From Pseudomonas sp. BP8 (lineage in GTDB: Bacteria > Pseudomonadota > Gammaproteobacteria > Pseudomonadales > Pseudomonadaceae), in contig NZ_JAGINK010000001.1 of NCBI RefSeq assembly GCF_017875955.1, positions 3,006,501 through 3,070,500 on the forward strand: a stretch of DNA of 64,000 nt. Direction: 5' to 3'. The notes below the pieces were generated by a model. The model was not told the DNA's origin, did not search any database, and worked only from the letters and a program-made list of their open reading frames with translations. Of this stretch, positions 33,242 through 42,637 are shown piece by piece (within the stretch, counting starts at the first letter, position 1; every line of letters begins with the position of its first letter). The translations under genes were made by a program, and so were the position numbers.

Positions 33242-34212
33242 CTATGAAGAATGACTGTCGACCGCTACCAGCCGCCCCTCCCGGTCCAGGCGATAACGCT
33301 GCAGATCTCGCGCCAGCAGCAACTGCCCGCTGTAATGGGCCATGGCTTCGTCACGCACATCGGCAATCGAAGGACTGCGCTGCGGGTTGTCTTGATAGCG
33401 CGCACTGAAATGCGTCAGCACCAGGTTCGGCACCCCGGCCGCCTCGGCAAAGCGCGCCACCGCTGCCGCCGTGCTATGACCGAAATTCGACTGGCTGCGC
33501 GCCAGCACCGGCTCGGTAAACGTCGCCTCATGCACCAATACATCAGCCCCCGCGGCTACCTCGGCAAGTAGCTGCGGTGAGTCGTTGTCGCCACAAACGA
33601 TGATCCGCCGCGCTGGCCGCGAGGGTTGCAGATACGCCTGCGCGTCGATCCAGCCACCAGCGTGCTGCACCGCTCGCCCATGGGCCAGCTCGCCCCACAA
33701 CGGCCCACGAGGAATGCCATCGGCCTGCAGCTTGGCGATGCCAGCCGCGGTTCGGGATTGATCTCGGTAAAGACGAAGGCATAGCTGGGCACCCGGTGCG
33801 ACAGTTCACGCGTGCTCACCTCGAGCTGATCACTGCTCCAGCACTCAAGCGTTTCCAGCGCCAGCAGGCGCAGCTCGAAAGGCAGGAAGGTCTGGCTGAC
33901 GGCGAGGCTCTGGCGGATCCACTCGTGCAAAGCCACGGGCATGATCAGCTCGAGCGGTTCGGTCCGCCCGGACATGCCCGCGCTGGCCAGCAGGCCAGGC
34001 AGGCCATAACAGTGGTCGCCATGCACGTGGGTGATGAACACCGCGCGCAGATCGCGCATCGACAGTGGCGTGTGCAGCAATTGATGCTGGGTGCCTTCAC
34101 CGCAATCGACGAGGTACCAGCGTTTGCCGGACGCCTCGATCACCGCGGTGGCGCTGACATTGCGGGCCTTGGTGGGCACCCCGGAGGAGGTGCCCAGAAA
34201 CTGCAGGTCCAT
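33242..34212 (-). pseudogene. rnz: Ribonuclease Z (ElaC-type) with a one-base deletion
   Basis: tRNA 3'-end endonuclease of the metallo-beta-lactamase fold, about 323 codons if intact. The first part (from ATG 34212, [20 protein letters not shown]) carries the zinc motif [13 protein letters not shown]. The second part, in the next frame, carries [15 protein letters not shown] and LTHFSARYQ. The frame breaks at 33740-33741: after CGG CTG only GC precedes ATC GCC AAG CTG CAG, where a three-base codon is expected. As read, translation stops about 218 codons in, losing the second half of the active site. This may be a real mutation or an assembly error. Confidence 0.9.
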
Positions 34213-34282
34213 TGCAGGATCCTCTACGCTGAAAACGGCATTTTAACCGCACAATCAGCCAGCGCCGACCCTCATTGAGGTG

Positions 34283-34837
34283 TCACGGCTTGTCTGCCCC
34301 GCGCCAGACCAGTTCACGGGTGTCATAACCCTGCTCACGGGCTTTGCTCAACAGTTGCTCGCGCGTCTGGGCACTGACGTCCGGCGTGCGCGACAGCAGC
34401 CACAGGTACTCCCGGTTTGGATGCCCGACCAGCGCCACCTTGTAATCCTGGTCGTGGTACAGCACCCAGTATTCGCCCTTGGTCATCTCGGGGGCCAAGC
34501 GGCTGAACCAGTTGTCGAAGCGTACCCACAACTTGTCGGTCTTGCCTGGCTGCTGCGCCTCGGCGATGCCCTGGGCCTGGTTGACGTCGCCGTTCTTCTC
34601 CCGGCAACTGTTGGCGACATCGATTCGGCCATCTTCACGCAGCGAATAACGCGCCTCGGACTCCACGCAGTTGCGCTGGAAGAACATCGGCAGCCGCGCC
34701 AGCTCGTACCAGGTCCCCTGATAACGCTGCAAGTCGACCTGCATGGTCGTTGGCGGTTTCTGGTCATCAGTGGAACTGGCGCAGCCAGCCAGCGCCAAGG
34801 TCAAGCAGGAAAGCAGCAAGGTCGTACGCAGTGCCAT
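34283..34837 (-). CDS. blc: Blc-type outer-membrane lipocalin lipoprotein
   Basis: A 184-residue bacterial lipocalin. ATG 34837 follows AGGAGG; signal and lipobox are LALAGC. The lipocalin signature is YQGTWYELARLPMFFQRNC, with the second conserved stretch KGEYWVLYHDQDYKVALVG and the third EYLWLLSRTP. Family knowledge: Blc binds fatty acids and lysophospholipids at the outer membrane during envelope stress. It lies upstream of rnz on the same strand, 70 bp apart. Confidence 0.93.
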   Translation of the reverse strand: MALRTTLLLSCLTLALAGCASSTDDQKPPTTMQVDLQRYQGTWYELARLPMFFQRNCVESEARYSLREDGRIDVANSCREKNGDVNQAQGIAEAQQPGKTDKLWVRFDNWFSRLAPEMTKGEYWVLYHDQDYKVALVGHPNREYLWLLSRTPDVSAQTREQLLSKAREQGYDTRELVWRGADKP

Positions 34838-34913
34838 GTGAAACCTCCTGGAAAGGGAGCATCGAAGACGCTCCTGCACATTCGATGCAGGTGCAATGAA
34901 AAAGTTGTATGGC

Positions 34914-35807
34914 TCAGGTATTCGGCCACTTCTCGAGCAGAATCGAAACAAATTTCTCCGCCGCCGGTGACAACGACGCGCCACGCCGATATACCAGCCC
35001 CAGCGTGCGAGTTACCTCCGGCTCACTCAACGGCACACTGACCAGCGTCGGGTGATCCGCGGCCGGCATGGCCAGGCTTGGCATGGCCGACACGCCCAGG
35101 CCCGCTTCAACCATGCCCAGCGAGGTCGACAGGTGTTGCACTTCATAGAACCACTTGGGCCGCCAGCTGAGCCCAGACAACGCATGGTCGAGCAGCATGC
35201 GGTTACCGCTCAGCCGGCCGACGCCGATCAGCCGGTAATCGGCAAGCTCGGTCCAAGTCACCGAGGCACGGCTGGCCAGTTCGTGATCGCGGCGGCAGGC
35301 CAGGACGAACTTCTCTTCGACCAAGGGCACGAACTCGATGTCCGGGTGCTGGCCACTCATCATGTTGATGCCAAAATCGGCTTCGCCACGTAGCACGGCC
35401 TCGAGGCCGTCGTTGGCACTGAGGTCGAGCAGGCGAATGCGGATCTTCGGGTACTGCTCGTTGTACAGGCGAATCACCGACGGCAAAAAATAGAACGCCG
35501 CGGTGGGAATGCAGGCCAAGGTGACCTGGCCGGTCTGGCGCTCAGCCAGTTCACGGATGCTCAGGATCGAGTCCTGGAAGTCATCCAGCAGGCGCCGCGC
35601 CTTGGGCAGAAAATCGCGGCCGACGCTGGTCAGGCTGACCCGCCGAGTGGTGCGCTCGAGCAAGGGCGTACCGAGGCCTTCTTCAAGCTTCTTGATCCGC
35701 CTGCTCAAGGCTGGCTGAGACAAGTGCAGGGCATCAGCTGCTTCATGAAAGCTGCCGAGTTCGGCGATTTTCACGAAAGATCGTATGTCTTGGAGCTCAT
35801 ATTCCAT
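34914..35807 (-). CDS. LysR-family regulator divergent from the PrpF/GalD-like gene
   Basis: A 297-residue LysR regulator. The N-terminal HTH is SFHEAADALHLSQPALSRRI and the effector domain runs from about residue 90. It is transcribed away from the tautomerase/isomerase gene across a 147-bp gap, the usual arrangement for a LysR that controls its neighbour. The inducer is probably the substrate of that module. Confidence 0.93.
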   Translation of the reverse strand: MEYELQDIRSFVKIAELGSFHEAADALHLSQPALSRRIKKLEEGLGTPLLERTTRRVSLTSVGRDFLPKARRLLDDFQDSILSIRELAERQTGQVTLACIPTAAFYFLPSVIRLYNEQYPKIRIRLLDLSANDGLEAVLRGEADFGINMMSGQHPDIEFVPLVEEKFVLACRRDHELASRASVTWTELADYRLIGVGRLSGNRMLLDHALSGLSWRPKWFYEVQHLSTSLGMVEAGLGVSAMPSLAMPAADHPTLVSVPLSEPEVTRTLGLVYRRGASLSPAAEKFVSILLEKWPNT

Positions 35808-35954
35808 GAAGATTCTCGCTCGACCGGCAGTGGTTTATTCATGTGCTTGGCGCAATAATAGCTACGATATTTGCATTGGAATGATTTATCCATCCCTGTC
35901 ACTCTTGTTTTCAACACATCAATTACCCCAATTGATCAACAAGAGTCAGTAGTC

Positions 35955-37034
35955 ATGCAACGAATTCCTTGTGTGCTGATGCGCGGCGGTACCTCCAAAG
36001 GCCCCTTCTTCCATGCATGGGACCTGCCTTCGAATGTGGTTGAACGCGATGAAATGCTGATCAACCTGATGGGCTCTGGCCATGAGCTGGAGATCGACGG
36101 CATCGGTGGCGGCAGCCCGCAGACTAGCAAAGTGGCGATCATCAGCCCCTCGCTGGATGCCGAGGCCGACGTCGACTACCTGTTCGTCCAGGTCATGGTC
36201 GCACAGCGGCGTGTCGATACGGCGCCTAACTGCGGCAATATGCTTTGCGCCGTGGGGCCGTTCGCCATCGAGCAGGGCTTGGTCAAGGCCAACGATGGCC
36301 AGACCCTGGTGCGCATCCGCAACCTCAACACCAACACCTTCGTCAATTCGCTGGTGGAGACCCCCGGTGGCATCGTCCGCTACGAGGGACGCACCGCCAT
36401 CGATGGCGTGCCGGGTACCGCGGCACCGGTGCAATTGACCTTTCTCGACGCCGTGGGCAGCAAGACCGGCAAGCTGTTCCCCACAGGCCAGGCGCGCGAT
36501 GTGATCGATGGCGTCGAGCTGACCTGCATCGACATGGCCATGCCGATGATGATCGTCGAGGCCAGCCAGTTGGGCGTCAGTGGCGGCGAAAGCCCGGCTG
36601 AGCTGGATGCCGACAGCCGCTTGCTCAAGCGCCTGGAAGCGCTGCGGATCAAGGCCGGGCTGGCGATGGGGCTGGGCGATGTCAGCGGTATGGTCATCCC
36701 CAAGCCCGTGTTGATCTCACCGGCGCGTTACGACGGCACCCTGCAGGTGCGCTACTTCATGCCGCACAACTGTCACCGGGCGCTGGCGATTACCGGTGCG
36801 ATTGGCCTGGCCACCGCTTGTGTCAGCCCCGGTACGGTGGTGATGGACATGCTCGGCGAGAGCGCCGAGGCGCTTAGCGAAGTGCGCCTGGAGCATCCTA
36901 GCGGCGGCATCGAGGTGGCGCTGTCGCGCAGCGGCGCGGATGGCAAGACGATCCAGGCTTCGGTGGTGCGCACTGCCCGCCGACTGTTTTCCGGTTTTGT
37001 CTATGCGCCCACGCTGCGTCGAATCGCCAGCTGA
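35955..37034 (+). CDS. PrpF/GalD-family isomerase (4-oxalomesaconate tautomerase or aconitate-type isomerase)
   Basis: A 359-residue enzyme of the PrpF fold (diaminopimelate epimerase-like). Start ATG 35955 gives MQRIPCVLMRGGTSKG, the conserved N-terminus. Catalytic candidates are Lys in TSKVAII and Cys in APNCGNML; FMPHNCHRALAITGAI is also conserved. P. putida GalD tautomerises 4-oxalomesaconate in gallate breakdown. Other PrpF proteins isomerise 2-methylaconitate and trans-aconitate. Here there are no gallate dioxygenase, hydratase or aldolase genes; a CitMHS tricarboxylate carrier and a porin follow. An aconitate-type substrate is therefore at least as likely as oxalomesaconate. Confidence 0.85.
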   Translation: MQRIPCVLMRGGTSKGPFFHAWDLPSNVVERDEMLINLMGSGHELEIDGIGGGSPQTSKVAIISPSLDAEADVDYLFVQVMVAQRRVDTAPNCGNMLCAVGPFAIEQGLVKANDGQTLVRIRNLNTNTFVNSLVETPGGIVRYEGRTAIDGVPGTAAPVQLTFLDAVGSKTGKLFPTGQARDVIDGVELTCIDMAMPMMIVEASQLGVSGGESPAELDADSRLLKRLEALRIKAGLAMGLGDVSGMVIPKPVLISPARYDGTLQVRYFMPHNCHRALAITGAIGLATACVSPGTVVMDMLGESAEALSEVRLEHPSGGIEVALSRSGADGKTIQASVVRTARRLFSGFVYAPTLRRIAS

Positions 37035-37162
37035 ACCCGCAACATCGTGATGTGAGCCACTGCTGACATACAATCCCACTCAGCGTCGTCTGTCGCGCAG
37101 TGGGTCGGGGAAGCCTGCCTGACGGGCCTCCATACACACAATAAAAACAAGAGAACCAGACC

Positions 37163-38467
37163 ATGCTCGCACTCCTGGGCCTGATCATGGTGGTGACGTT
37201 CACCTACCTGATCATGAGTAAACGCCTGTCGCCGATCGTTGCCCTGACCGGCGTACCGATTGTGTTCGCGATCATCGGCGGCTTTGCTCCCGACCTCGGC
37301 AAGATGATGCTCGACGGCCTGAAAATGGTCGCCCCGTCTGCCGCCTTGCTGCTGTTTGCCATCCTTTTCTTTGGCCTGATGATCGATGCCGGGCTGTTCG
37401 ACCCGCTGATCCGCAAGATCCTCAAGCGGGTCAACGGCGACCCGGTCAAGATCGCCATCGGCACTGCGCTACTGTCGCTGCTGGTAGCCCTCGATGGCGA
37501 TGGCACCACCACCTACATGATCACCTGCGCGGCGATGTTGCCGCTGTACAAGCGCATCGGCATGAACCCGATGATCCTGGCGACGGTGTCGATGCTGTCG
37601 CTGAGCATCATGAGTGGCCTCAGCCCTTGGGGCGGACCTGCCACCCGGGCCATTGCTGCCCTCGGTCTGGACGCCAGCGAGTACTTCATTCCGATGTTGC
37701 CGACGATGATTGGCGGTGCGGCCTGGGTGGTGTTCACGGCATTTTGGTTGGGGCGTGGCGAGCGCAAGCGGATCGGCAACATCAAGCTCGAGTCTGGCGG
37801 CGGCAACTGCTATATCAAGGCGATTCTCGAAGATACGCCGCACAAGCGGCCACGCATGGCCTACATCAACCTGCTGCTGGTGATTGCGGTGATGGTCGCG
37901 CTGGTGTTGGGTGTGATGCATGCGGCGATCCTGTTCATGATCGGCTTCGTCGCTGCGCTGATGATCAACTACCCGCAACTGGACGTGCAGAAAGAACGCA
38001 TCCTGGCGCACTCCGGCAACGCCATGACCGTGGTCCTGCTGGTATTTGCCGCGGGGATTTTCGCCGGGATCTTCTCGGGTACGAAGATGGTCGATGCACT
38101 GGCGCAGACCCTGGTCGACTGGATTCCTGAAGCGTGGGGCCACTGGTTCCCGCTGGTGGTGGCGGTCACCAGCATGCCGCTGACGTTTGTCTTGTCCAAT
38201 GATGCCTACTACTTCGGCGTGGTGCCGATCCTGGCCAACGCCGCTGCCGCCTATGGCATTGATCCGGTGGAAATCGCCCGCGCCTCCGTGCTCGGACAAC
38301 CGGTGCACCTGATGAGCCCCTTGGTCGCCTCGACGCTGCTGCTGGTGGGGATGGTCGACCGCGATATCGGCGACTTCCAGAAGGCCACGGTGAAATGGGC
38401 GGTGCTCACCTCACTGGTGATCACGGCATTGGCGCTGCTGACCGGGGCACTGTCGTTCTTCAACTGA
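37163..38467 (+). CDS. CitMHS-family citrate/tricarboxylate transporter
   Basis: A 434-residue inner-membrane symporter with about 11-12 hydrophobic segments. It has the family features LDGDGTTTYMITCAAMLPLY, GLSPWGGPATRAIAAL and FVLSNDAYYFGVVPILA. CitMHS carriers take up citrate or related tricarboxylates as metal complexes with protons. It lies 128 bp downstream of the isomerase gene, same strand, followed by a porin gene: uptake and first enzymatic step are encoded together. Confidence 0.92.
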   Translation: MLALLGLIMVVTFTYLIMSKRLSPIVALTGVPIVFAIIGGFAPDLGKMMLDGLKMVAPSAALLLFAILFFGLMIDAGLFDPLIRKILKRVNGDPVKIAIGTALLSLLVALDGDGTTTYMITCAAMLPLYKRIGMNPMILATVSMLSLSIMSGLSPWGGPATRAIAALGLDASEYFIPMLPTMIGGAAWVVFTAFWLGRGERKRIGNIKLESGGGNCYIKAILEDTPHKRPRMAYINLLLVIAVMVALVLGVMHAAILFMIGFVAALMINYPQLDVQKERILAHSGNAMTVVLLVFAAGIFAGIFSGTKMVDALAQTLVDWIPEAWGHWFPLVVAVTSMPLTFVLSNDAYYFGVVPILANAAAAYGIDPVEIARASVLGQPVHLMSPLVASTLLLVGMVDRDIGDFQKATVKWAVLTSLVITALALLTGALSFFN

Positions 38468-38475
38468 GCGTGACC

Positions 38476-38500
38476 GGCGGGCCCCACTCGGCGGCCCGCC
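38476..38500. terminator. GC hairpin between the carrier and porin genes
   Basis: An 8-bp stem ggcgggcc/ggcccgcc with a 9-nt loop, 9 bp after the carrier stop. It lacks a T tract. It may weaken rather than end transcription into the porin gene. Confidence 0.5.
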
Positions 38501-38535
38501 CTGTACTTCCAACAACAATAAAAGAGTCCTTGATC

Positions 38536-39782
38536 ATGCCTCCAGTTATTCTGCGTGGGGCCGCGTGCGGCCTTCTGTGTGGCTGCTTGCCCGTGGCTGG
38601 CGCAGCCGGTTTCATCGACGACAGCACGCTCAAGCTGCAACTGCGCAATGTCTATTTCAACGAGAACTTTCGCGACGAGCAGGGCATGAGTGCCCGTGCT
38701 GCGGCCACGGCCAAGAGTGAACGGGTCGAGTGGGCGCAGGGCTTTTTGCTCGATTACCAGTCAGGCTTTACCCAAGGCACGCTGGGCTTTGGCGTCGATG
38801 CTCTGGGCCTGCTCGGCATCCGCCTCGACTCTGGCCGCGGGCGCAGCGGCACGGGCTTGCTGCCGGTACACGACGATGGACGTGCGGCCGACGAATTCGC
38901 CAGCGCCGGCGTGACCGCCAAGGCGCGTCTGGGCAAGACCGTGGTCAAGCATGGCAGCTTGCTGCCCAAGACCCCGGTGCTGGTTCACAACGATGCCCGG
39001 CTGCTGCCGCAGACCTATCAAGGTACCCAGCTGGTCAGCAGCGATATCGCTGGCTTGACCTTGGGTACCTCGAGCGGTTCAAGCAGCGCGACTCCTCTGA
39101 CAGCACCGGCCTGTACCTGGATGGCTATGGCGGCAGTGAATCGGGAGACTTCACCTATGCGGGCGCCGAGTATGCCGTCAGCAAGCAGCTGCGCCTGAGC
39201 TACTTTCATGGCGAGCTGGAGAACTTCTACCGGCAGGACTTCGGCGGGATTCAGCACGACCTGCCGCTGGCGGGCGGGGTGCTGACGGCTGACCTTCGTT
39301 ATTTCAACAGCCGCGACAGCGGTTCGGCGTATGCGGGGCGGATCGACAATGACATGCTCAGTGGCCAGCTGGCGTATGCGCACAGCGGGCACACCGTGGG
39401 TGCGGGCTACCAGGTGCTCAATGGCGATGCGGGCTTGCCCTATATCAGTGGGGCGACCGTTTATTCGTTCAGCAACGTCGGCATTGGCAAGTTCATCGAA
39501 GAAGACGAAAAGACCTGGATGGCCAGCTATGCCTACAACTTTGCCGCAGCCGGGGTGCCGGGCCTGACCTTCATGGTGCGTTACCTGAGCGGTGACAACG
39601 GTCGCTCTGGCGATGCCGGCTTGAGCGAATGGGAGCGTGACGTCGAGCTGGCCTACGTGGTTCAGTCCGGGACCTTCAAGGGGCTCGGGGTGAAGGCGCG
39701 CAATTACGTCTATCGCTCAGACTTCGCCCGTGGCCGGGACAGCAACCGCCTCTACCTGACCTATGATATTGCCTTGTGGTAA
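38536..39782 (+). pseudogene. OprD-family outer-membrane porin with a one-base deletion
   Basis: Substrate-specific OprD/OpdX porin, about 415 codons if intact. From ATG 38536 there is a signal peptide (MPPVILRGAACGLLCGCLPV...), then FIDDSTLKLQLRNVYFNENF and GFGVDALGLLGIRLDSGRG. The frame breaks at 39064-39065: TTG GG TAC CTC GAG CGG, one base short. It continues in the next frame as YLERFKQRDSSDSTGLYLDG through to the C-terminal LYLTYDIALW. With the carrier and isomerase it would give the outer-membrane entry step. As read, the porin is truncated by half. It may be a real lesion or an assembly error in the GGG run. Confidence 0.9.
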
Positions 39783-39786
39783 CGAA

Positions 39787-40857
39787 TCAGGGCGTGGTCA
39801 AGCGGATGATCTGCCGTGCACAGTAAGCCCCGGTCAGGATCACCCCGAACAGGCGCAAGGTCTGCATGGCCAGCACCAGCCCGACATCGGCATGGGTCTC
39901 TACCGCAATGATCGCCATGGTATCCAGCCCACCCGGGCTGGTCGCCAGGTACATCGAGAGAAAGTCGCTGCCGGTGGCCCGCGCCAGCAGCCAGGCACAC
40001 CCTGCGCACAGCATGATCAGCACCACGGCGCCGATGATCATGGTCGGCAGTCGGCGCCAGACATAATCCACGGTTTGCCGGTCGAAACGCAGCCCGATGT
40101 AGCAGCCAATCGCGCCATAGGCAAACGCCAGCAGCCAGCCGGGCAGGCTGATCACCAATACGCCAGCCAATTGCAGGACCGTGCCGAGTATCAGCGGCAG
40201 CAGCAGGGCACCGGCCGGGATCCTGCTGCCGGCGACCACCCCAACCAGGATGACCGCCAGGCTTGCCAGCAACTGCATCGGCTGCACGCCGTGCAGACTG
40301 ATCGCGGCACTCACTGCCTCGCCACCGGCAGTGTTCGCCCCCAGCAGGTGGCTGACCAGTGCACCGATCATCACCACGCAGACCACCCGCACGTACTGCA
40401 TCGTAGCCACCACCCGCGGATCGGCGCCGTTCTCTTCAGCCATCGACACCATCGCCGACGCCGCGCCAGGTGACGTGCCCCAAGCGGCAGTGGTCGCTGA
40501 GATACCGCCAAAGCGCACCGTGGCCAGGCCGACAACTGCGCTCAGCACAACGGTGAGCAACGTTGCCAGGAGCATCACGTGCCAGGACTGCGCCAGCGAG
40601 GCGAGGACGCTCCAGGTCACCGAATGGGCAACCATCAAGCCGACGCAGCCCTGGCCGAAGCGAAACACCTGCTTGGGCAATTGCAACCCCGCGCCGGTCA
40701 CGCCAAAGGCAATCGCTACCAGCATCGGGCCGAGGAACAGCCCGGCCGGTATCGCCAGCGCATGCAGCAGTTGGCCGGCGCCGCCAGCGCAGGCTATCAG
40801 TGCCAGCCAGCGGCCGAGGGGGGAGGGTGAGGTAGGGCCTGATTCGAGGGGCTGCAA
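39787..40857 (-). CDS. AbrB-family integral membrane protein (COG3180)
   Basis: A polytopic protein of about 356 residues with some ten hydrophobic segments and the duplicated family motifs (AAWGTSPGAASAMVSMAEEN and YLATSPGGLDTMAIIAVETH). These proteins are often called AbrB regulators, but they are membrane proteins, possibly transporters. The start is uncertain: TTG 40857 follows AGGAG by ten bases, and TTG 40908 is further upstream without a ribosome site. It is convergent with the porin gene (4-bp gap) and divergent from a LysR gene. Confidence 0.82.
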   Translation of the reverse strand: MQPLESGPTSPSPLGRWLALIACAGGAGQLLHALAIPAGLFLGPMLVAIAFGVTGAGLQLPKQVFRFGQGCVGLMVAHSVTWSVLASLAQSWHVMLLATLLTVVLSAVVGLATVRFGGISATTAAWGTSPGAASAMVSMAEENGADPRVVATMQYVRVVCVVMIGALVSHLLGANTAGGEAVSAAISLHGVQPMQLLASLAVILVGVVAGSRIPAGALLLPLILGTVLQLAGVLVISLPGWLLAFAYGAIGCYIGLRFDRQTVDYVWRRLPTMIIGAVVLIMLCAGCAWLLARATGSDFLSMYLATSPGGLDTMAIIAVETHADVGLVLAMQTLRLFGVILTGAYCARQIIRLTTP

Positions 40858-40986
40858 CGGGATAGATCTCCTGATACCTGACCACCGCAGAGCAACAAGG
40901 TGGTTCAACGGAGAAAATTATCGACGCCGCAATCGATCAAGTCTATTTTCTACTTTCGATGAATCTATAACTGAAATTCATGAATT

Positions 40987-41889
40987 ATGGATCTGCGTGA
41001 CCTGACCTATTTTGAAACCATCGCCCAGCTTGGCCACCTCGGCCGCGCTGCCGAGAAGCTCAACCGCAGCCAGCCGGCACTGAGCAAAAGCATTCAGCGC
41101 CTCGAAGAGTCGCTGGGCACGCGGCTGTTCCAGCGTGATGGCCGGCGCATCAAGCTGACTGACGTTGGTGAATTGCTGCTTGAGCGCGGCAGGCAGTTGC
41201 AGATGAGCATTGCCGAGACCGAACGCGAAGTGCGCGATTTCGCTGGCGGCCTGATCGGCAACATCCGCCTGGGCTGCGCCGCAAGCATGGCCGAATACCT
41301 GTTGCCGCAACTCACCGAAGCGCTGCTGGCGCGCGCGCCGCAGTTGACCTTGCAGCTGTCGATTGCGCAGGACGACGTGCTCAGAGAGTCGCTGCGCTCA
41401 GGCCGCCTCGACGCGATCATCTGCCCCTTGATCGTCGATGACCCGCGCTTTCGCAGCTACCCGATTCTTGAGGATGAGGCGGTCGTGGTCGCCAGTGCCG
41501 ACCATCCGTTGTTTGCCGCAACGCTGACCTTGAAGGACCTTTGCCAGTACCGCTGGGTCCTGCCGGCGACCACGGTGACCTCCAGGCGCTGGCTCGACAA
41601 CGTGTTCCTCGCGCGCCACCTGCCGGCCCCGCAGGTGCAGATCGAGACCAATACCATCTCGATGCTGCCGCGCTTGATTGCCCGTAGCGGGCTGTTGAGC
41701 TTTGTTGCACGCGAGACGCTCGAGCACGGTCATGGCATGGCGCGTTTGCGCGAGGTACCGCTGGCGGAGACCACCATGAGCCGAACCGTGGCGGTCTCCA
41801 TTCGCGCCGAAGGGTACCTGCCGCCCGCAGCCGTCGCCATGGTCGAACTGCTGAAGGAGAAGGGCCGCAGTTTCTTGCGCGAAGACTGA
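40987..41889 (+). CDS. LysR-family regulator divergent from the AbrB-family gene
   Basis: A 300-residue regulator. The HTH is HLGRAAEKLNRSQPALSKSI; the effector-binding domain begins near residue 90 (GNIRLGCAASMAEYLLPQ). ATG 40987 is 129 bp from the probable AbrB start on the opposite strand. The second LysR of this region, it probably controls the membrane-protein gene. Confidence 0.92.
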   Translation: MDLRDLTYFETIAQLGHLGRAAEKLNRSQPALSKSIQRLEESLGTRLFQRDGRRIKLTDVGELLLERGRQLQMSIAETEREVRDFAGGLIGNIRLGCAASMAEYLLPQLTEALLARAPQLTLQLSIAQDDVLRESLRSGRLDAIICPLIVDDPRFRSYPILEDEAVVVASADHPLFAATLTLKDLCQYRWVLPATTVTSRRWLDNVFLARHLPAPQVQIETNTISMLPRLIARSGLLSFVARETLEHGHGMARLREVPLAETTMSRTVAVSIRAEGYLPPAAVAMVELLKEKGRSFLRED

Positions 41890-41923
41890 GGGCCGGCGCT
41901 ACGCCGGCACTGCTGAAAAGTAC

Positions 41924-42637
41924 TCAGATGACTTTGACCGCCCGGCCAATGAACTGGATGGGCCCCGTAGGTTTGCCGGTAGGCGATCCGCCTGGGTTTT
42001 CCAGGGTCAGCTCAAACAACTGGTTGGGTTGCAGCGGCGGTAGCTTGTCCAACGGCACGGAAATTTTCTGCCCCGGCTCGACCAGCCCGAGCGAGACCGG
42101 CCCTTGCCAGTCATCGGCCTTGGTCCAGAACTGCAGCGTCTTGTCATCGGGCACGCTCGACTGGCCTAGCGGTATCAGCTCGACCTCCCTTGAATTGCTG
42201 GCCTGGATCACCCAGCCAGGTGCGCGGTCTTGCGGCGCCACCAGCACCACCAGGTAATGGGTTTGGGTCGGGGTCGCCGGGCCGGTCAGCAGGGCCACGC
42301 CCAGCACCAGGCTGGCGGCCAGGCCGAAGCCGGCCAGGCCACGCCACAACGGCAGTAGGTCCCACCATGAGCGCGAAGGCGCGCGCGTCGGCGTCGGCGT
42401 CTCGAGGTTGCGTACACTACGTTGGATGCGTTGCCACAGGTGCGTGGAGGGTTGTTGCGGTTCGGCCAGCGCAGTCAATTCCAGCAGCCGCTGCTCCCAA
42501 CCATCGACGGCTGCACGCAGTGCGGCGTCATGCACCAGGCGCTGCTCGACGGCGGCGCGTTGCTCGGCTGGCAGGGTACCCAGCACGTATTCGCTGGCCA
42601 CGCTTTGCAGATCATCATCGTTGTCGCCGCTAGTCAT
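41924..42637 (-). CDS. RskA-type anti-sigma factor
   Basis: A 237-residue membrane anti-sigma factor. ATG 42637 overlaps the sigma stop (ATGA). The N-terminal sigma-binding region (SVASEYVLGTLPAEQRAAVE) is followed by a single membrane helix near residues 100-125 (LAGFGLAASLVLGVALLTGP). The RskA C-terminal periplasmic domain (ELIPLGQSSVPDDKTLQFWT, FELTLENPGGSPTGKPTGP) completes it. No zinc-binding HxxxCxxC motif is seen. Confidence 0.9.
   Translation of the reverse strand: MTSGDNDDDLQSVASEYVLGTLPAEQRAAVEQRLVHDAALRAAVDGWEQRLLELTALAEPQQPSTHLWQRIQRSVRNLETPTPTRAPSRSWWDLLPLWRGLAGFGLAASLVLGVALLTGPATPTQTHYLVVLVAPQDRAPGWVIQASNSREVELIPLGQSSVPDDKTLQFWTKADDWQGPVSLGLVEPGQKISVPLDKLPPLQPNQLFELTLENPGGSPTGKPTGPIQFIGRAVKVI

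Noticed and set aside
35955..37034. Reading the isomerase gene as part of a gallate (gal) catabolic cluster
   Set aside because: No galA, galB, galC or galP-like enzyme gene is present around it; the neighbours are tricarboxylate-type uptake genes.
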